NCBI RefSeq assembly: GCF_000313135.1
Contig: NW_004457532.1
Span: forward strand, 954,240 to 1,004,458
Origin: Acanthamoeba castellanii str. Neff
Lineage: Eukaryota > Discosea > Longamoebia > Acanthamoebidae
Direction: 5' to 3'
DNA: 50,219 nt
In this document: piece after piece, positions 1-12,149 of the stretch
How positions within the stretch are numbered: the first letter of the stretch is position 1
Layout: every line of letters starts with the position of its first letter
Notes under the pieces: model-generated
The model's input: the letters and a program-made list of their open reading frames with translations, nothing else
The model's database searches: none
Told to the model about the DNA's origin: nothing
Position numbers and translations under genes: made by a program

Positions 1-3000
1 TCACCGCGCGCGTGCAGGAGGCGGAGAAGGAACGCGAGGCCGCCGTGGCGGAGCTCCGCCAAAAGGCGCACGAGTGGCGGATGCGCGAGGAGCACGCGCG
101 GGAGGAGGCCCTGCGACGACAGGCCGAGCACGCGCGCAAGACGGAGGAGGCCCTCCTCGCGCAGGAGGCCGAGCGTAGGAAGCGCACCCATTCCGACCAC
201 GCCACCGCCATCGCCGCCCTCCAGGATCGCATCGACGAGCTGCAGGCGCGCCTCGCCGACGCTCAGGCCCAGCTGCTCAAGGCCAACAATGAGGCGGCGG
301 CGGCGAGCAAGGATGTGGTGGCACCGGTAGGAGGAGCAGGAGGAGAGGGAGAGGGAGAGAGAGGAGCCGCCGCCGCCGCACCCAGCAGCACGCAGCCGGG
401 GGCCTTGAGCAAGGCGGCGGCGGCGGAGGAGGAGCTGGCGCGGGTGGTGGCGGAACGCGCGAGACTTGAGGAGCGGCTCAAGGACGCGCGCGGGCGGGTC
501 ATGGAGGTGATCGAGGAGAGCGGAGCGGCCGTGGCTGAGGAGCGGCGGCGCGTGAAGGAGCTCGAGGACCTCAACTTCCAACAGCGCAAGAAGATCGCCG
601 ACCTCGCCGCCCGCCTCGAGCTCTCCGCAGCCGGCTGCCCCCCATCCACCGCGACCACTGCGACGTCCAACGTGGCGGCGGAGTCGGCGGCGTCGGCGGC
701 GTCGGCCAAGCGCGAGGAGGGGCTGCTGGCCGAGAAGGAGCTGGTGCGGCTGCGGGAGCGCACCCGGGACCTGGAGCACGCGCTCGAGCGCAAGGGCCGG
801 CGGGAGAGCCAGATGATCGTGCAGCTGCAGCACCTCGAGATGCGCGAGCGCGAGCGCGAGGAGGCCGAGCGCCGCACGCGCGAGCACGAGGCCGTGTGCG
901 CTGAGTGGACACGCAAGGAGGCCCTCGCCCGCCAGGAGCGGGAGCGCCTGCAGGCCGCCCTCGCCGACGAGGCCCGCCAGCGCCGCGAGGAGCGCGAGCG
1001 CGAGCGCGCCAAAACGCAGCGCATGGTGCGCGACCTCGAAACCCTCGAGGCCCAGCTCGAGCAGCTCCGCGTCCGCCAGGCCGACCACCAGCGCCTCGAG
1101 GCACGCGCCCGTGACCTCGACGCCCTGCGCGCCACGCTCGAGGCGCGCGTGGCCGACCTCGAGGCGCGGCTGCGGGGCGAGGGGCGGGCGGAGAGCGAGG
1201 TCGTGACGGACCTGCGTGCTCGCCTCGACGCTGCCGACCAGCGCCACGCCGACGTGGCGGCCCAGCTGGCGCAGGCCACCTTGGGCCGCGACAGCCTGCA
1301 GACGCAGGTGCACGCCCTCCAGCGCCAGCTCGACCATAGCACGGCCCAGGCCCGCGAGCAACTCGCCCACCTCCAGGCACGCCTTGCCGAGGTCCAGCAG
1401 CCCGCCGCCGCCGCTCCTTCTGCCCTCACCCTCACTGAGGGTGGCCCTCCGGCTGCGGCTGCGGCTGCGGCGACCGCAGGCGAGGCGCCCCCGCCGGCCC
1501 GATCCGTCTCCGACAGGTACGCGTGCATGCCCGTCAAATTTCCCCATTCTCAGAATACTCTGCCACGATCTCACCTTTACTGCCGCCGCCGCCGTGGTGA
1601 TGGTGCTCCATGGTGGTTCCTTTGCAGGACCCTCGTGGGCAAGCCCTCCGCAGTACGTTCTGCCCCCTCCCTTGCAATCGTGCCACCATTTGTGGCGGGC
1701 GTGGCAGCCACCACCACCCACCAACCACCAACCACCAACCACCAACCAACAACCACCAACCACCAACCACCAACCATCAACCATCAACCACCAACCATCA
1801 ACAACGGATGGGTGGGGGGGATGGGCGCGTGCGCAGTCGTTGGAATCGAAGCGCTCGATGTCGCTGGAGGAGACGGCGCGACGGATCAAGCACCTCAAGC
1901 AGGAGCTCAAAAACGCCAAGAAGGCCAAGAAGGTGCTCAAGCGCTCCTCGTCGCGCGGCTCTTCGCGCGGCTCTTCCGACAGCCTCTCCTCCTCCACGTA
2001 CGCGCGCCTGTCTCCAGCAGCAGCACCGCCAGCACCACCACCTCCTCGTCCCCCTATTGCCATAGTAAGTACTATTTGGTGGCCATTGGCGGCACTTACT
2101 TACGGGCGGATCTCCGGCCACCACCAACAGGGACGACGACGAGTCCGAGCTGGAGAGCGATTTCAGCGAGACGGAGACCGAGACCGAGACCGAGACCGAC
2201 GAGGCCAGCGACGCGGAAGACGGGGAAGGCGGCGCCGGCAACGCCCCGAGCAGCAGCAGTGGCGGCAAGTCCCGCAAGAAGCGGCTGGGCAAGTGGGGCC
2301 GGCTCTCTATCTCCAACGTGCGTGATCTCGCCTCCAGGGACTCCTCGTCCTCGTCCGCCAAGGAGGCGGCCGCCAGCAGCGGCGGATCGTCGGCCCTCCC
2401 GCCGGCCACCGCGTCGTCGGCGACCACGGGCAAGGCCATCACCCGCCACAAACGGTCCCTGTCCTTCCTGGCCGGCCGCAAAAAGTCCACCGACAGCGCC
2501 AGCGCCTCCTCTTCCGATGACGACTCGTACGTACCTCATCCTCGCTCTCTCTCGCTCCGTCGTGTGTCGCGCGCGTCGTGTGGCGTGTGGCGTGTCGTTG
2601 GCCGTGTCGTGTGTGTGGTGTGTGTGCAGTGGGGCGTGTGCGGTGATGGTGCGCTGCTCGCACGACCAACGACGTGTGTGTGTGCGCGCGCGCTTGTCGT
2701 GTGTGTATTGTGTGTGCATCGTGCGTGTGTCGTGTGTCGTATCGTTGGTCGTGTCGTGTCGTTGGTCGGGTGTTGACCTCCTCACTCTCTCCAACTTCGT
2801 GTGCACGTACGCGAGCGTAGGGAGGCGAGCGAACTCGACACGGAGAGCGAGAACGAAGGCGAGGCCAAGGAAAAGAAGGTCCTAACACCACAGTTCCAAC
2901 CCCCCCCCCACCGCACCACTGCCACACCGCACGTGGAACGCGAGTCCGCAAGCCGGCTAACGTTGGTGGGGTGGTTGGGGTGGTTGGGTACGGCCCGCGG

Positions 3001-5072
3001 GGTAGCAGAAGGCGTCCGAGTCCACAGGGAGGCCGCAGCGGGGCCACCGCCGCTCGCATTCGCTGCTGGGCGGGATGACCAAGTTCCTGCCGGGAGGCGA
3101 CGACGGCAAGGCGGGCGAGAAGGACGACGGCCGAGAGAAGGAGAAGGAGAAGGCGCGCGAGGAGAAGGAGCGGAAGCGGAGGGAGAAGGAGCAGAAGCGG
3201 AAGGAGCGCGAGGAGCTCATCCGGCAGCTCAAGAAGGAGGAACGCCAGGAGCGCAAGAAGGAGCGCGAGAAGAAGGGACGCACCTCCCGCAAGAAGCCCC
3301 TCAAGGGACGCGAAGGTAAACAACACACACACACACACACACGACACACCGACGCACACCGACGCACACACGCCGGATGGGCGTCACGGCCGCACGCACG
3401 TTGGGGTTAACCCCCGATATCGGGGCGGCGGCGGTGGCGGGCAGTGTTCGGGGTGGGGATCAAGGAGCTGTGCGAGAAGGACCCGACCCATCCGATCCCG
3501 CAGGTGGTCAAGCTCATCGCCGAGTACCTCGAGTCCAGCGGCGGTACGTACCCGACCAGCCACCACCAGCCACCAGCACGACCACCACCTGCCCACTCAC
3601 CACCCAAGGAGAGCCTCCCCCCCAGCGGCATTGGGCGGCGGCGGCGGCGGCGGCAGCAGCAGCACGGAGCAAGAGATGGGCTCGCTCTGACCAGAATGGG
3701 ACCGGCGGCGGTGATGCGTATGGCGTGTGTGCGTGTGGCGGGTGGGTGGGTGGGTGGGTGCAGCCATGGAGGTGGAGGGCCTGTTCCGGGTGCCCGGCCA
3801 GAGCATGATCATGAGCCGCCTCAAGGACGACTTCGACGCCGCCGGTACGCCACCCTCCACCTCACCCGACGCAGTACTCGCTTTATTTTAGTTGTTTTTA
3901 TTTTTGTTCTGATCCCGTGTGTGTGGTGCGCCACCACCACCAGGACTGGGCAACGAGGCCGCCGTGGCGGCCTCCTTCCTTGACTACGACTCTCACGACG
4001 TGGCCGGACTCCTCAAGCTCTTCCTCAAGGTTAACCTCCGCTTTTTCTCTATGTGTGTATCGTGTGTGTGTCGTGTGTGCCGTGTGTGGTGTGTGCCGTG
4101 TGTGCCGTGTGTCGTGTGTGCCGTGTGTGTGTCTATGTGTGTGTGTCGTGTGTATCTATGCATGTAGGTGAACATGCTACTTATCTCCTCTCACGTTTGA
4201 AACGTCTGGCGCACCGCATCAGATGCTGCCCGAACCGGTGATGACGTACGCCCTCTACGACGATTTCGTGAGGCTCCAAGGTGTGTTGGTTCACCTCTTG
4301 TCGTCGTTTGCTGCTCCTTTCCCCTCCTGCGGCGCGCGCTCATGCGAATGGTCGGTTGGTTGCAGTGGAGTTCGAGAAGAAGGGCGGAGATGACACGGCC
4401 AGCGTCAAGGCCGAACACCTGGCCAACTTTGTGGCCCTCCTCCGGTGCGTGCTCACCCCACCCCACCTCCACCACCACCACCACCACCAAAGGCCGCACC
4501 TCCGCAACCAATCGCGCGCGAGGGTGGTGCCCGTTGGCTCATGAGGTATCACTTTTCGGCCGCGCAGGAAGCTGCCGCCCGACAACCTGCGGTTCTTCCT
4601 GTTCCTCGCCAAGTTCCTCCACAAAGTGTCCCTCGTCTCGGTACCCTCTTCTACTCCCCGACCCTGCGTGTGTCGTGTGTCGTGTGTGAGTGTCGTGTGT
4701 GTCCGATGCTCACGATCCTTCCTTCTTCCTTCCTCCATTCCATTTTGTGGTCGTGTGCAGGAGAAGAACAAGATGAGCGCCGGCAACCTGGCCATCGTGT
4801 TCGCGCCCAATGTGCTGTGCCCCGCCACGCCCGATCTCAACTACCAGATGCGCATGCCCACCCTCTCGTACGCGCCCCTCTGCCACCTTCCCCAACCCGC
4901 GGCCTCCTCCTCCTCTTCGCCCTTCTCCTGCCCTCCACTCGTGGGCGGGGGGCTGATGCTTCACACGTGCAGGGCGCTGGTGGAGTTCGCGATCGCGCAT
5001 GCCTATGCGCTCGCCATGCACCTCGACAACACCGCCAAGCCCAAGCCAGCCGCCCCGGTCATCGCTTCGTGA
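1..5072 (+). CDS. Coiled-coil RhoGAP domain protein (5' end outside window)
   Basis: The gene is cut by the left edge and its start is not visible. I read 14 exons: to 1516, 1628-1652 (25 nt), 1837-1997, 2131-2526, 2821-2878, 3039-3315, then eight short exons to the TGA at 5070-5072. The first ~500 residues are a long charged coiled coil rich in Glu, Arg and Ala. A Ser/Thr/Asp/Glu linker follows with an alternating TE run near 2170-2200, then a Lys/Glu-rich helix at 3075-3315. The C-terminus is a RhoGAP domain: VFGVGIKELCE, then EVEGLFRVPG with the arginine finger (3766-3795), VAGLLKLFLK (3999-4029), MLPEPVMTYALYDDF (4222-4267) and NLAIVFAPN (4789-4812). RhoGAP domains stimulate GTP hydrolysis by Rho/Rac GTPases. 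The coiled coil suggests dimerisation or scaffolding, which is inference. The gene converges with the Rab gene about 50 bases downstream. Confidence 0.9.
1710..1800. repeat. (ACCACCA/ACCAACC)n repeat in an intron
   Basis: Imperfect tandem ACCACCAACC-type units occupy the middle of the intron 1653-1836 of the RhoGAP gene. Interrupting ATCAACC copies appear near the end. It is the only purely CCA-type tract in the window. Confidence 0.93.
4050..4165. repeat. GTGTGTCGTGTGTGCCGTG repeats in an intron
   Basis: Interspersed CGTGTGTG units fill the intron between the VAGLLKLFLK and MLPEPVMTY exons of the RhoGAP gene. They are GT-rich on the sense strand. Similar tracts occur at 2590-2765, 4665-4705, 11555-11595 and 12335-12380. 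Confidence 0.9.
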
Positions 5073-5120
5073 GCGTAGACCTACGATTGACGATTTTATT
5101 TATTTTTACCTGTATTTTTT

Positions 5121-6650
5121 TTAAGTTATTGGCAAAGGGCCGGAGGAACAGAAATAATAATAATAATAATAAAGATTTACAACAAACTCGAAAACTTTCC
5201 CGGTCACGGTGTGTACGCGTGCAGCATCAGCACGAGCAGGCGGGAGGTGCCTCGGAGGGTGTGATGACATCGCCGCCGCCGCCGCCGCCCAGTGGCACTT
5301 CGCCCCTGCGACACACCACCACGGTCCAACCACAGCGTCAGTCCAGCACTCTGGACTCAGAGGTCCAGGAGTGGAGTGGTCCCTCCTTCGCCCAGAGAGA
5401 GAGAGAGAGCAGGTGGCGTGGCCTGGTGATGGTGGTGATGCGTACCCGGCTCCGCGTTTCACGAAATCGTACACGATGGTATCAAACAGGTCCTCCACTG
5501 AGTATCCCTTCTTCGACGACGTCTCAAACCTGCTCCTCCCCCCACCACCACCAGCCACCGCCGGTCATTATATTAGCCCAACCCAGATCGGCGCGTGTGC
5601 CCACGTCACATGTGGGCAAGGGATAAGGAGGGCGTCGAACACTTGGGCGTTGATCTGGCGGGCATAGTCTGCCACTTCAGATGCCTCCACTCCTCGCGGA
5701 ACCCCCTCCTCCAAGAGATCGGCTTTCGTGCCCACTATATACCTGTGTGCCCCCCCCCCCATCACACGACACACACGACGCACACGACGCACACGACATC
5801 AGGAGGGGAGGGGAACGCAACACGACACGGATGAATGGAGGAGTGGAAAAAGAAGGGAGGCGTACAGAGCGCATTCTTTCTCGAAGGAGAGGAGTTCGTT
5901 GATCCAAAACTTGACCTTGGGCCACGTCTCCGCTCGCGTGAGGTCGTAGCACACGCACGCCGCCCGGGCCGCCCGGTAGTAGAGCCGGCTCATTGCTTCA
6001 AAGCGCTCTGCAGAGTGCCAGCACCCAACACCGCACGCACCACACCACACACCACGACGATGACATCGGGCGTGAGCAGCAGCAGCACGGCGTGCAACAA
6101 GCGCATGAGGAAGAGCGAGGGACGGGGCAGGGAGCGCGTACCGGCTCCGGCCGTATCCCTTTTCATGGGGCGGCGATAGGTGCGCGAACAATCGTCAACG
6201 CATGAGGTGAGCAACATGGCCACGTCGCACGGACGCCATCCACGACTGACGAAATGGAGTTGGCACGTACCACACGCCCACCGTCAGCGGACGGTCTCCT
6301 ACGTAGAGCTTCTTCGCCCCAAAGGCAGCCCCCACAGTCTACGCTCTCCGCCCAAGTGTAGCAGCAGCAGCAGCAGCAGAGTCAGTAGGACGGTGGGGGG
6401 CACACGTCCAGCCAGAGAGTGGTGGTCTCTACGTACGGGGGAGATGGTGTCTTGGTATTTGCCATTGAGGTATCGGTCCACCAGGCAGGTCTTGCCCACG
6501 TCGCTTTGCCCTGCAACACCCGCAGGGGGGGGGCACAAATGCACCACCATATCGTTATCAATGCCTCAGGATGTTATTATTTTTTATTTCCCTCTCCCTT
6601 TCTGCAGGGTGCATACCCAAGAGGACCACCTTGAGGTCCACGCTGGCCAT
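5121..6650 (-). CDS. RAB24: Rab24-like small GTPase
   Basis: Exons, 5' to 3' on the minus strand: 6650-6617, 6510-6437, 6338-6271, a 17-nt micro-exon 6158-6142, 6007-5866, 5742-about 5634, and 5522 downwards. The start is the ATG at 6650 (MASVDLKVVLLG). G motifs in order are GQSDVGKT (P-loop), DTISPTVGAAFGAKK (switch I), WDTAGAERFEAMSR (switch II), GTKADLLEE (G4) and TSSKKGYSVEDLF (G5). The run VWDTAGAERFEAMSRLYYR and the GTKADLLEE motif place it with Rab24, which is linked to autophagy and endosomes. The junction after 5634 is ambiguous. A GC donor at 5633 gives a gap-free alignment, while a GT donor at 5609 adds eight residues. The C-terminus (5121-5450) is uncertain and I see no clear prenylation cysteine pair, so the stop may be wrong. 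Confidence 0.85.
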
Positions 6651-7109
6651 CGCGGTGCCGTTTCTTCTTCCCGTCAGCCCCTCTTGTTCTCTTTTTGTCG
6701 GGCTTTTTGGAATTCCGGCAAACAAATTCCAGGCGTGGTTCTCCGAACACTTTCCAGATTTCAAAGGTGGAAAGTGATTCGGGAGAGGTTCCAGACAGTA
6801 TCGTCAGAAGTCGACAAAATAGTGTGACAGTTGCGTGCCAGCGAGAGATCCTATCCCGACCACAACACGCATCTGGTCGCACTCACCTTCTTTACCTTCC
6901 CTCCTGCACTTGAAGCCGCCCTACTCGCCCAAAGCCACACGCGTTGCGTTTTCGTAACCTTTCTGCCAAGTAGCCGATCATCACCTCTCAGTGACTCTTT
7001 TTTTCTCTGGAACGCGAACCCCATCCCAGCCTCTGAATTGCTGAGACTCGCCCGCACTCCACTGTAGAGCAGTCAGCCTCTACAACACCGACTCGAGCGT
7101 GTCGAGAGA
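6651..7109. other. Divergent intergenic region, Rab24-like / PP2C
   Basis: This 459-base stretch lies between two start codons pointing away from each other and must hold both promoters and 5' leaders. It is less GC-rich than the flanking exons. I see no convincing ORF, RNA gene or named promoter element. Confidence 0.6.
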
Positions 7110-8892
7110 ATGGAAAAAGGGAAGATGGCGACCAATTCATTTTCGCGCCTGGTAGGGACCCCGCCGACATCGGCTTTCGTCGCCACCACCGCTTCGTGTG
7201 CGGGAACCACGTCGCCTGCCACTACGACCACGACCGCTTCGTCGCCACCATCTTCGCCCGGACACGGCGCGACGTCGTCCAGCTCGCTCTTCGTGCACAG
7301 CCCGAGCGTAATTTGTTCTTCGCATCACCGGTCGGCCACGCCACTCGCCTTCATGTGCCCCGGGCCCCTCACCTCCTCGTCTTCCTCTTCCTCGGCCTAC
7401 TCTCTCTTCTCGTCGGGCGGGAGCAGCCTCTTCCACTCGCGGCTCTTCGCGTCGCCCTCTCCCGTCGCCCGCCTCTACGCCTCCCCCGCTTCGGCCCGAC
7501 GCTTCGCCGACGGCGCTGAGCTCGCCGACGACGCCTGGGACTCTCCCCGTGCCGGTAATCCGCCTTCTCCCCCGCAAACAATTCAATTAATGCCTTAATG
7601 CATTATTCGTTTTTTATTTTCCAGTAATCAAATATGGTGTTTATTATTCAACATCTTTAATTGTTCGTTCAGAGCACGCGAAGACCTTGCGGCTGGCGTC
7701 GGGTGCCCACATGATCCCCCATCCCGAGAAGCGACACAAGGTATGATCCCCTCTTTTTCCTCTCCTCCACACAATGTGTGCCGTGTCGTGTGTCGTGTGT
7801 GCGCTATTGCGCTACTATAATGCCGTAGCAGCTCCTGACTACAAAGTGGTGTGTGCCGCGCAGGGTGGCGAGGATGCCTACTTCCTGAGCGAGGACGGGC
7901 AGGTGGTGGGCGTCGCAGACGGCGTGGGCGGCTGGGCGCTCTCCGGCATCGACTCGGGTCTCTACTCCAAGAGCCTCATGGCCGGTACCGTGCCCTCTCC
8001 CCTTTCGTTTCCTCTCTTTTTTCGCATTCTCTCTTCTCCTCTCGCGGCCTCGCATGCTCACTGTGTGTGTTGTGTGTTGTGTGTTGTGTGTGGTCAATTT
8101 GTAGAGGCCAAGAAGGCGGTGGAGGCGGCGAAGAAGGCAGGCGTGCAGCCCACCCGAGCGACGGACATCATGCAGAAGGCCTACGACCACACCAAGCACC
8201 TCGTCGGGTCGTCCACGGCCGTGGTACGCGTTCGCGTGTTTTTCCCTTTTCTCGGGTGGTGTACTAGACGCTGACCGTGCGTGTGTCGTATGTGCGCCGT
8301 GCGTGTGACCGACGACATTCACATCATGCCATCATGCCATGATGTGTGCACACATTCACATTCACATTCACATCAGATCCTGATGGCGGAGGGCCAATCG
8401 GTCAAGTACTCAAACCTGGGGGATTCGGGGTTCATGGTGATCCGCGGGGACAAGGTGGCGTTCCGCACGCGGGAGCAGACGCACGCGTTCAACACGCCCT
8501 ACCAGATCGGTACGGGCGGCGACCACCCGACGGACGCCGAGGAGGGGCGCGTGGCGGTGGAGGAGGGCGACATCATCGTGCTGGGCACGGACGGCCTGTT
8601 CGACAACCTCTTCGACGACCAGATCGTGGAGATCGTCAAGCAGGGCCGGCAGGAGAAGCGCGACGCCGACGAGGTGGCCGAGATGATCGCGCGACGGGCG
8701 CACAAGGCCGGCAGCCGGACCACGGGCGAGATGCCCTTTGGCAAGAACGCGCGCACCTACGGCTACCAGTACCAGGGCGGCAAGATGGACGACATCACCG
8801 TCGTCGTCTCCTTCGTCTCCTCCTCGCCCTCGTCCTCGCCCTCCGCGCCCATCTCGCCGCCCTCCTCGCCGCAGCAGAAGGCCAAGTTTTGA
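7110..8892 (+). CDS. PP2C-type protein phosphatase, PPTC7/PTC7 family (probably mitochondrial)
   Basis: Five exons (7110-7554, 7673-7740, 7864-7984, 8105-8223, 8377-8892) join in phase to give 422 residues. The N-terminal ~150 residues are rich in Ser, Thr, Ala and Arg with few acidic residues, as in a mitochondrial presequence plus linker. The catalytic domain shows the metal-binding PP2C motifs in order: [35 protein letters not shown] and [15 protein letters not shown], together with a domain only ~270 residues long, matches the PPTC7/PTC7 branch. In yeast and animals this branch dephosphorylates matrix proteins, including coenzyme Q biosynthesis factors. Mitochondrial location is inferred from composition and family. 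The gene is divergent from the Rab gene and converges with the rsmE-like gene. Confidence 0.92.
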
Positions 8893-9590
8893 AGTTTACT
8901 ACTCCACGAAGACCATATTGGAACGGACGACGACGACGACGAGGTGGAGGACTGCTCCAGCGGCGCTGCTGGGGTGGTGTGATGATTTGTACACACGACA
9001 CGACACGACACGCACGGTGTGCGTGGGACGGACCGGACGAGCGAGAGGAGAGGTGCCGCCCTCCTACCATATGGTACGGGGGACGGTGATGCTGGATGTT
9101 TCCTTCCTCCGTTAATATAGAGATTTTTCGTCCATACCACCTCTTCGCACTCTGCCACTCAGTCGCCTCCGCCTGGCCGTCGCGTGGGGTAGTCAGCAAG
9201 TGGCGCACGAGCACCAGATGTGCGTGGTCGCGACTCCTCTGCGCCCGTTGTCTATGTGTGGTGGATGAGCTGCACCTCCACGTGTGGTGGTGGTGGTTGG
9301 GGGGGGGTGGCCGTACCGCAGCAGCGGAGGTGGTGAGGGCAGCAGCGCTTCGTGCCAAGCACAGGTCGAGGAGGGACGGCACGGCAGGCGGCCGGCGATC
9401 GCCTTCAGGGATGGTGTGGGCGGTGTCGGATGCCGCACCGCCACCGCCGCCGCTGGGGTGCTGCTGCATAAGTGGTGTGCTGGTGGTTTCTTGCGGTGAT
9501 AGAGATAGTAAGCCGTTTGTTTATGTTTCCGCGGCCGGCCGGGCTTTTCACTGATTGGAGGAAAGTGAGAGAACACGAGCGTCGTGCGCA
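8893..9590. other. Convergent 3' intergenic region without a visible gene
   Basis: About 700 bases between the stop codons of the PP2C and RsmE-like genes, the longest gap in the window. It contains GAC/GAG-rich low-complexity sequence near 8930-8960, a short CACGA run near 8995-9010 and a poly-G run near 9300. ORFs on both strands are low-complexity and show no domain. It should hold the two 3' UTRs and poly(A) sites. Confidence 0.5.
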
Positions 9591-11059
9591 CTAGTGGAAC
9601 CAAGCGAGTGAGGTGGCGGTGGCGAGCACGAGGGCCGCCGTTTCGACGCGCAGGCGATTGGGGCCGAGGGACACCCCGAACGCGCCCGCCTTGCGCAGCA
9701 GCTCCTTCTCCGCGTTCGTGAAGTCCCCCTCCGGCCCCACCAACAGCACCACCTCCTGCACGCCATCGCCATCGCCATCGCCATCGCCATCGCCATCGCC
9801 ATCGCCATCGCCATCGCCATCGCCATCGCCATCGCCATCAAGGCCGTCGCGCCACCGAAGCCATGCACGCGTCAGTGCCCCCAAGACCGGAAGGGCGTGG
9901 ACAGAGAGCTCTGGAAGGTGCACCTGGGCGGGCTTGTGGGTGGCGAGGAAGGAAAAGAGGGGCGCGGGAGGAGCGGCCAGGTCCCCCGGCATGCAGCCCC
10001 ACAGCAGCGTCGTGTTGGCCAACCCTCCGCCCTCTGTGCCCTCACACACGCGCCCACGACCCCCCCCCCATTCCAAGCGCAAGCAGAAGAACAAAGAAGA
10101 GGAAGGTGTGTGTGTTGTGTGTGTGGTGAGGAGGGGGGGGGAAGAAAGAGAGAGAGAGAGAGAGAACGGGAAAGGGGAGGGAGAGGGTGGGTACGATGGT
10201 CGAGATCGCGCATGAACTGTGCCACGGACACGGGGGGTGCGATCTCGGGAATGTGTAATCGCAGACTCTGCTTGCTCGACTCCACTGCGCGGTCAGACCA
10301 TCGACAGACACACGATTAAGCCACCCTGTCGTGTTGTGTATCGTGTTGTGGGGGGAGTGCCGTACGGGCCATCTGGCGCCACCGCTGGAGGCGGCCATCG
10401 CCGGGCAGGAGGACGGACTTGGTGGCGAGGAGGGGCTGCACGCGGTGGGCGCCCACCTCCGTCAGCTTCTCCACCACCCAGTCCGCTCGGCTTCCCTTGG
10501 GCATCGCCACCGCCACCGTCAGCCGCCGTTGCCCTTGCCCTTGCCCCTCCTCCTTCTCCTTCTCCTTCTCCTCCTTGTCGCCTTGTTGTGGGCCTTCTCC
10601 TTCGGTCCCGTTGTTGTACTCCTCGCCGCGAGTAGCAGCGCGTAGCGACTCGAGCTCCTTCTCCTCGTCATCACCGTAATTGTCATCGTCTTCGCCGTCA
10701 GAGTGCTGCTCGCTGCGCGTAGAGGCGGAAGTAGAGGAGGAAGAAGTAGTGGTGGAGGGGGAGGAAGAGAGTACGCGCAGGGTGGCCTGGTGGCGCGAGG
10801 CCTGCACGACGGTGGCGGTGGCGAGGGCGCCCCGCCCGTCGAAGAGCTGCACGGCCTCGCCGGGACGTGGTCGCCGCACCAGCAGGTGCCGCCCCTCTCG
10901 TCCGCCCACCACCAGTGGCGCCCCTCCGCCCCCTGCCTCTGCCGCCACCGCCGCAGTGGTGGCTGTTGCCTCGCGCGTCACCACCACCAGCTGGCCCACA
11001 GCCGGCAGGCGCCCCACCCACACCCGCCCCACCCCGCTGCTGCCTACGGCGCTCTTCAT
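9591..11059 (-). CDS. rsmE: RsmE-family rRNA (uracil-N3)-methyltransferase with inserted low-complexity segments
   Basis: Three exons (11059-10366, 10284-10195, 10033-9591) give 408 residues, against about 240 in bacterial RsmE. RsmE is an S-adenosylmethionine-dependent SPOUT enzyme that methylates N3 of a conserved uridine in small-subunit rRNA (U1498 in E. coli). Seen here are the PUA-like N-terminal part (GRHLLVRRPRPGEAVQLFDG), the core LTVAVAMPKGSRADWVVEKL and ATKSVLLPGDGRLQRW, an ESSKQSLRLHIPEI segment, and the SPOUT knot LLVGPEGDFTNAEKELL with SLGPNRLRVETAAL. The extra length is a Ser/Glu/Lys linker (about 10560-10770) and a run of 13 DG dipeptides (9763-9840) just before the knot. A mitochondrial role is inferred because eukaryotic cytosolic ribosomes do not use this enzyme. 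Confidence 0.92.
9763..9840 (-). repeat. In-frame hexanucleotide repeat (13 copies) in the RsmE-like CDS
   Basis: The plus strand reads CCATCG thirteen times, the last copy ending in A. On the coding strand this gives an uninterrupted DG/GD dipeptide run between DGL and VQEVVLLVGPEG. It lies immediately upstream of the SAM-binding knot and is probably a flexible acidic loop. Perfect repeats of this kind usually vary in length. Confidence 0.97.
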
Positions 11060-11196
11060 CAAAAAGAAGAAGAGGACGCTGCCTCCTCACGGTTGCGCCT
11101 TTTTTCTGGCGACACGTACGGAGTTGCGGCTGCCAAGAAAGAGAGAGGGGGCTCTTCGTTCTCTGCAACGTGGCGCAAGTAAAGAAGGAAGAAAAG

Positions 11197-12118
11197 ATGG
11201 ACGAAGCGGACAGCAGCAGCAGCAGCAGCAGCACCAATAATTACAACAACACAACACACGCGGCGGCGGCGGTGGCACCGCGGGCGAGCATAGCGTCAAC
11301 AGCAGAGGAAGTCAGGGCGCAGGTACCCGGTGAGGCCGACGAAACTACTGCTGCGGCGTCGTCGTCGGGGGGGCTGGTGGTGGGGCGAGGCCGTGGAGGA
11401 GGCCCTCACGTGCCCCATCTGCGTGGACGCGCTGCGCGACGCCGTCGAGACGCCCTGCTGCCACGCCACCTACTGCCGGTACGTGGCCACCTGGTCCCCT
11501 CCCCACAACCACCACCAATTCGCCACTTGGGCACCGACTCTCGAGAGCTGGGCTGGGTGTGTCGTGTGTGTCGTGTCGTGTGTCGTGTGGCGTGCAGGGC
11601 GTGCATCGAGGCGTGGCTGGAGCGGCGGCGCGGGCACGGATGTCCCGGGTGCCGGGCGGCCATGGAGGCGAGCGGGCTGCGGCGGTGTCTGCCCATCCAG
11701 CGGCTGGTGGACCTCCTCCCAGCCGAGTGCCCCAACGTGCCCTGCCGCGCTCCTTACCTCACCCGCGGTGCCCACCCCTCTCTTTTCATTTCTCATTCAT
11801 TTCTCCTGCATTTCTGTTCTCTGCTGTAGGTGCGCCCACTCACTGGCCATCGGCTCTGGCGGGCGGGCGGGCGGGCGGGCGGTGGTGGATGGCTGGGTGG
11901 CTGGTGGATGGCTGGGTGGCTGGTGGGGTGGGTGCAGGGTGCATGAAGGAGCACATGGCCAAGTGCGAGTTCGCGCCCGTCGTGTGCCCCTACGACTCGC
12001 GATGCCCGACCTACCTCCGCGGCGAGTGGAACGAAAAGGTACCTACGTTATAATATGATCCACACATATGCACATGGCCGACATGCCATTTAGAAATGGG
12101 CCGTGCCGATGGATTGAC

Positions 12119-12149
<31 letters not shown>

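Noticed and set aside
263..1537. A 424-codon ORF on the minus strand opposite the RhoGAP coiled coil
   Set aside because: It is a mirror of GC-rich coiled-coil codons (Arg/Ser/Ala only), with no domain. The plus frame is supported by in-phase splicing into a RhoGAP domain.
5209..5667. ORF on the plus strand downstream of the RhoGAP gene
   Set aside because: It overlaps the last exon of the Rab gene in antisense and has no domain. RhoGAP ends at 5072.
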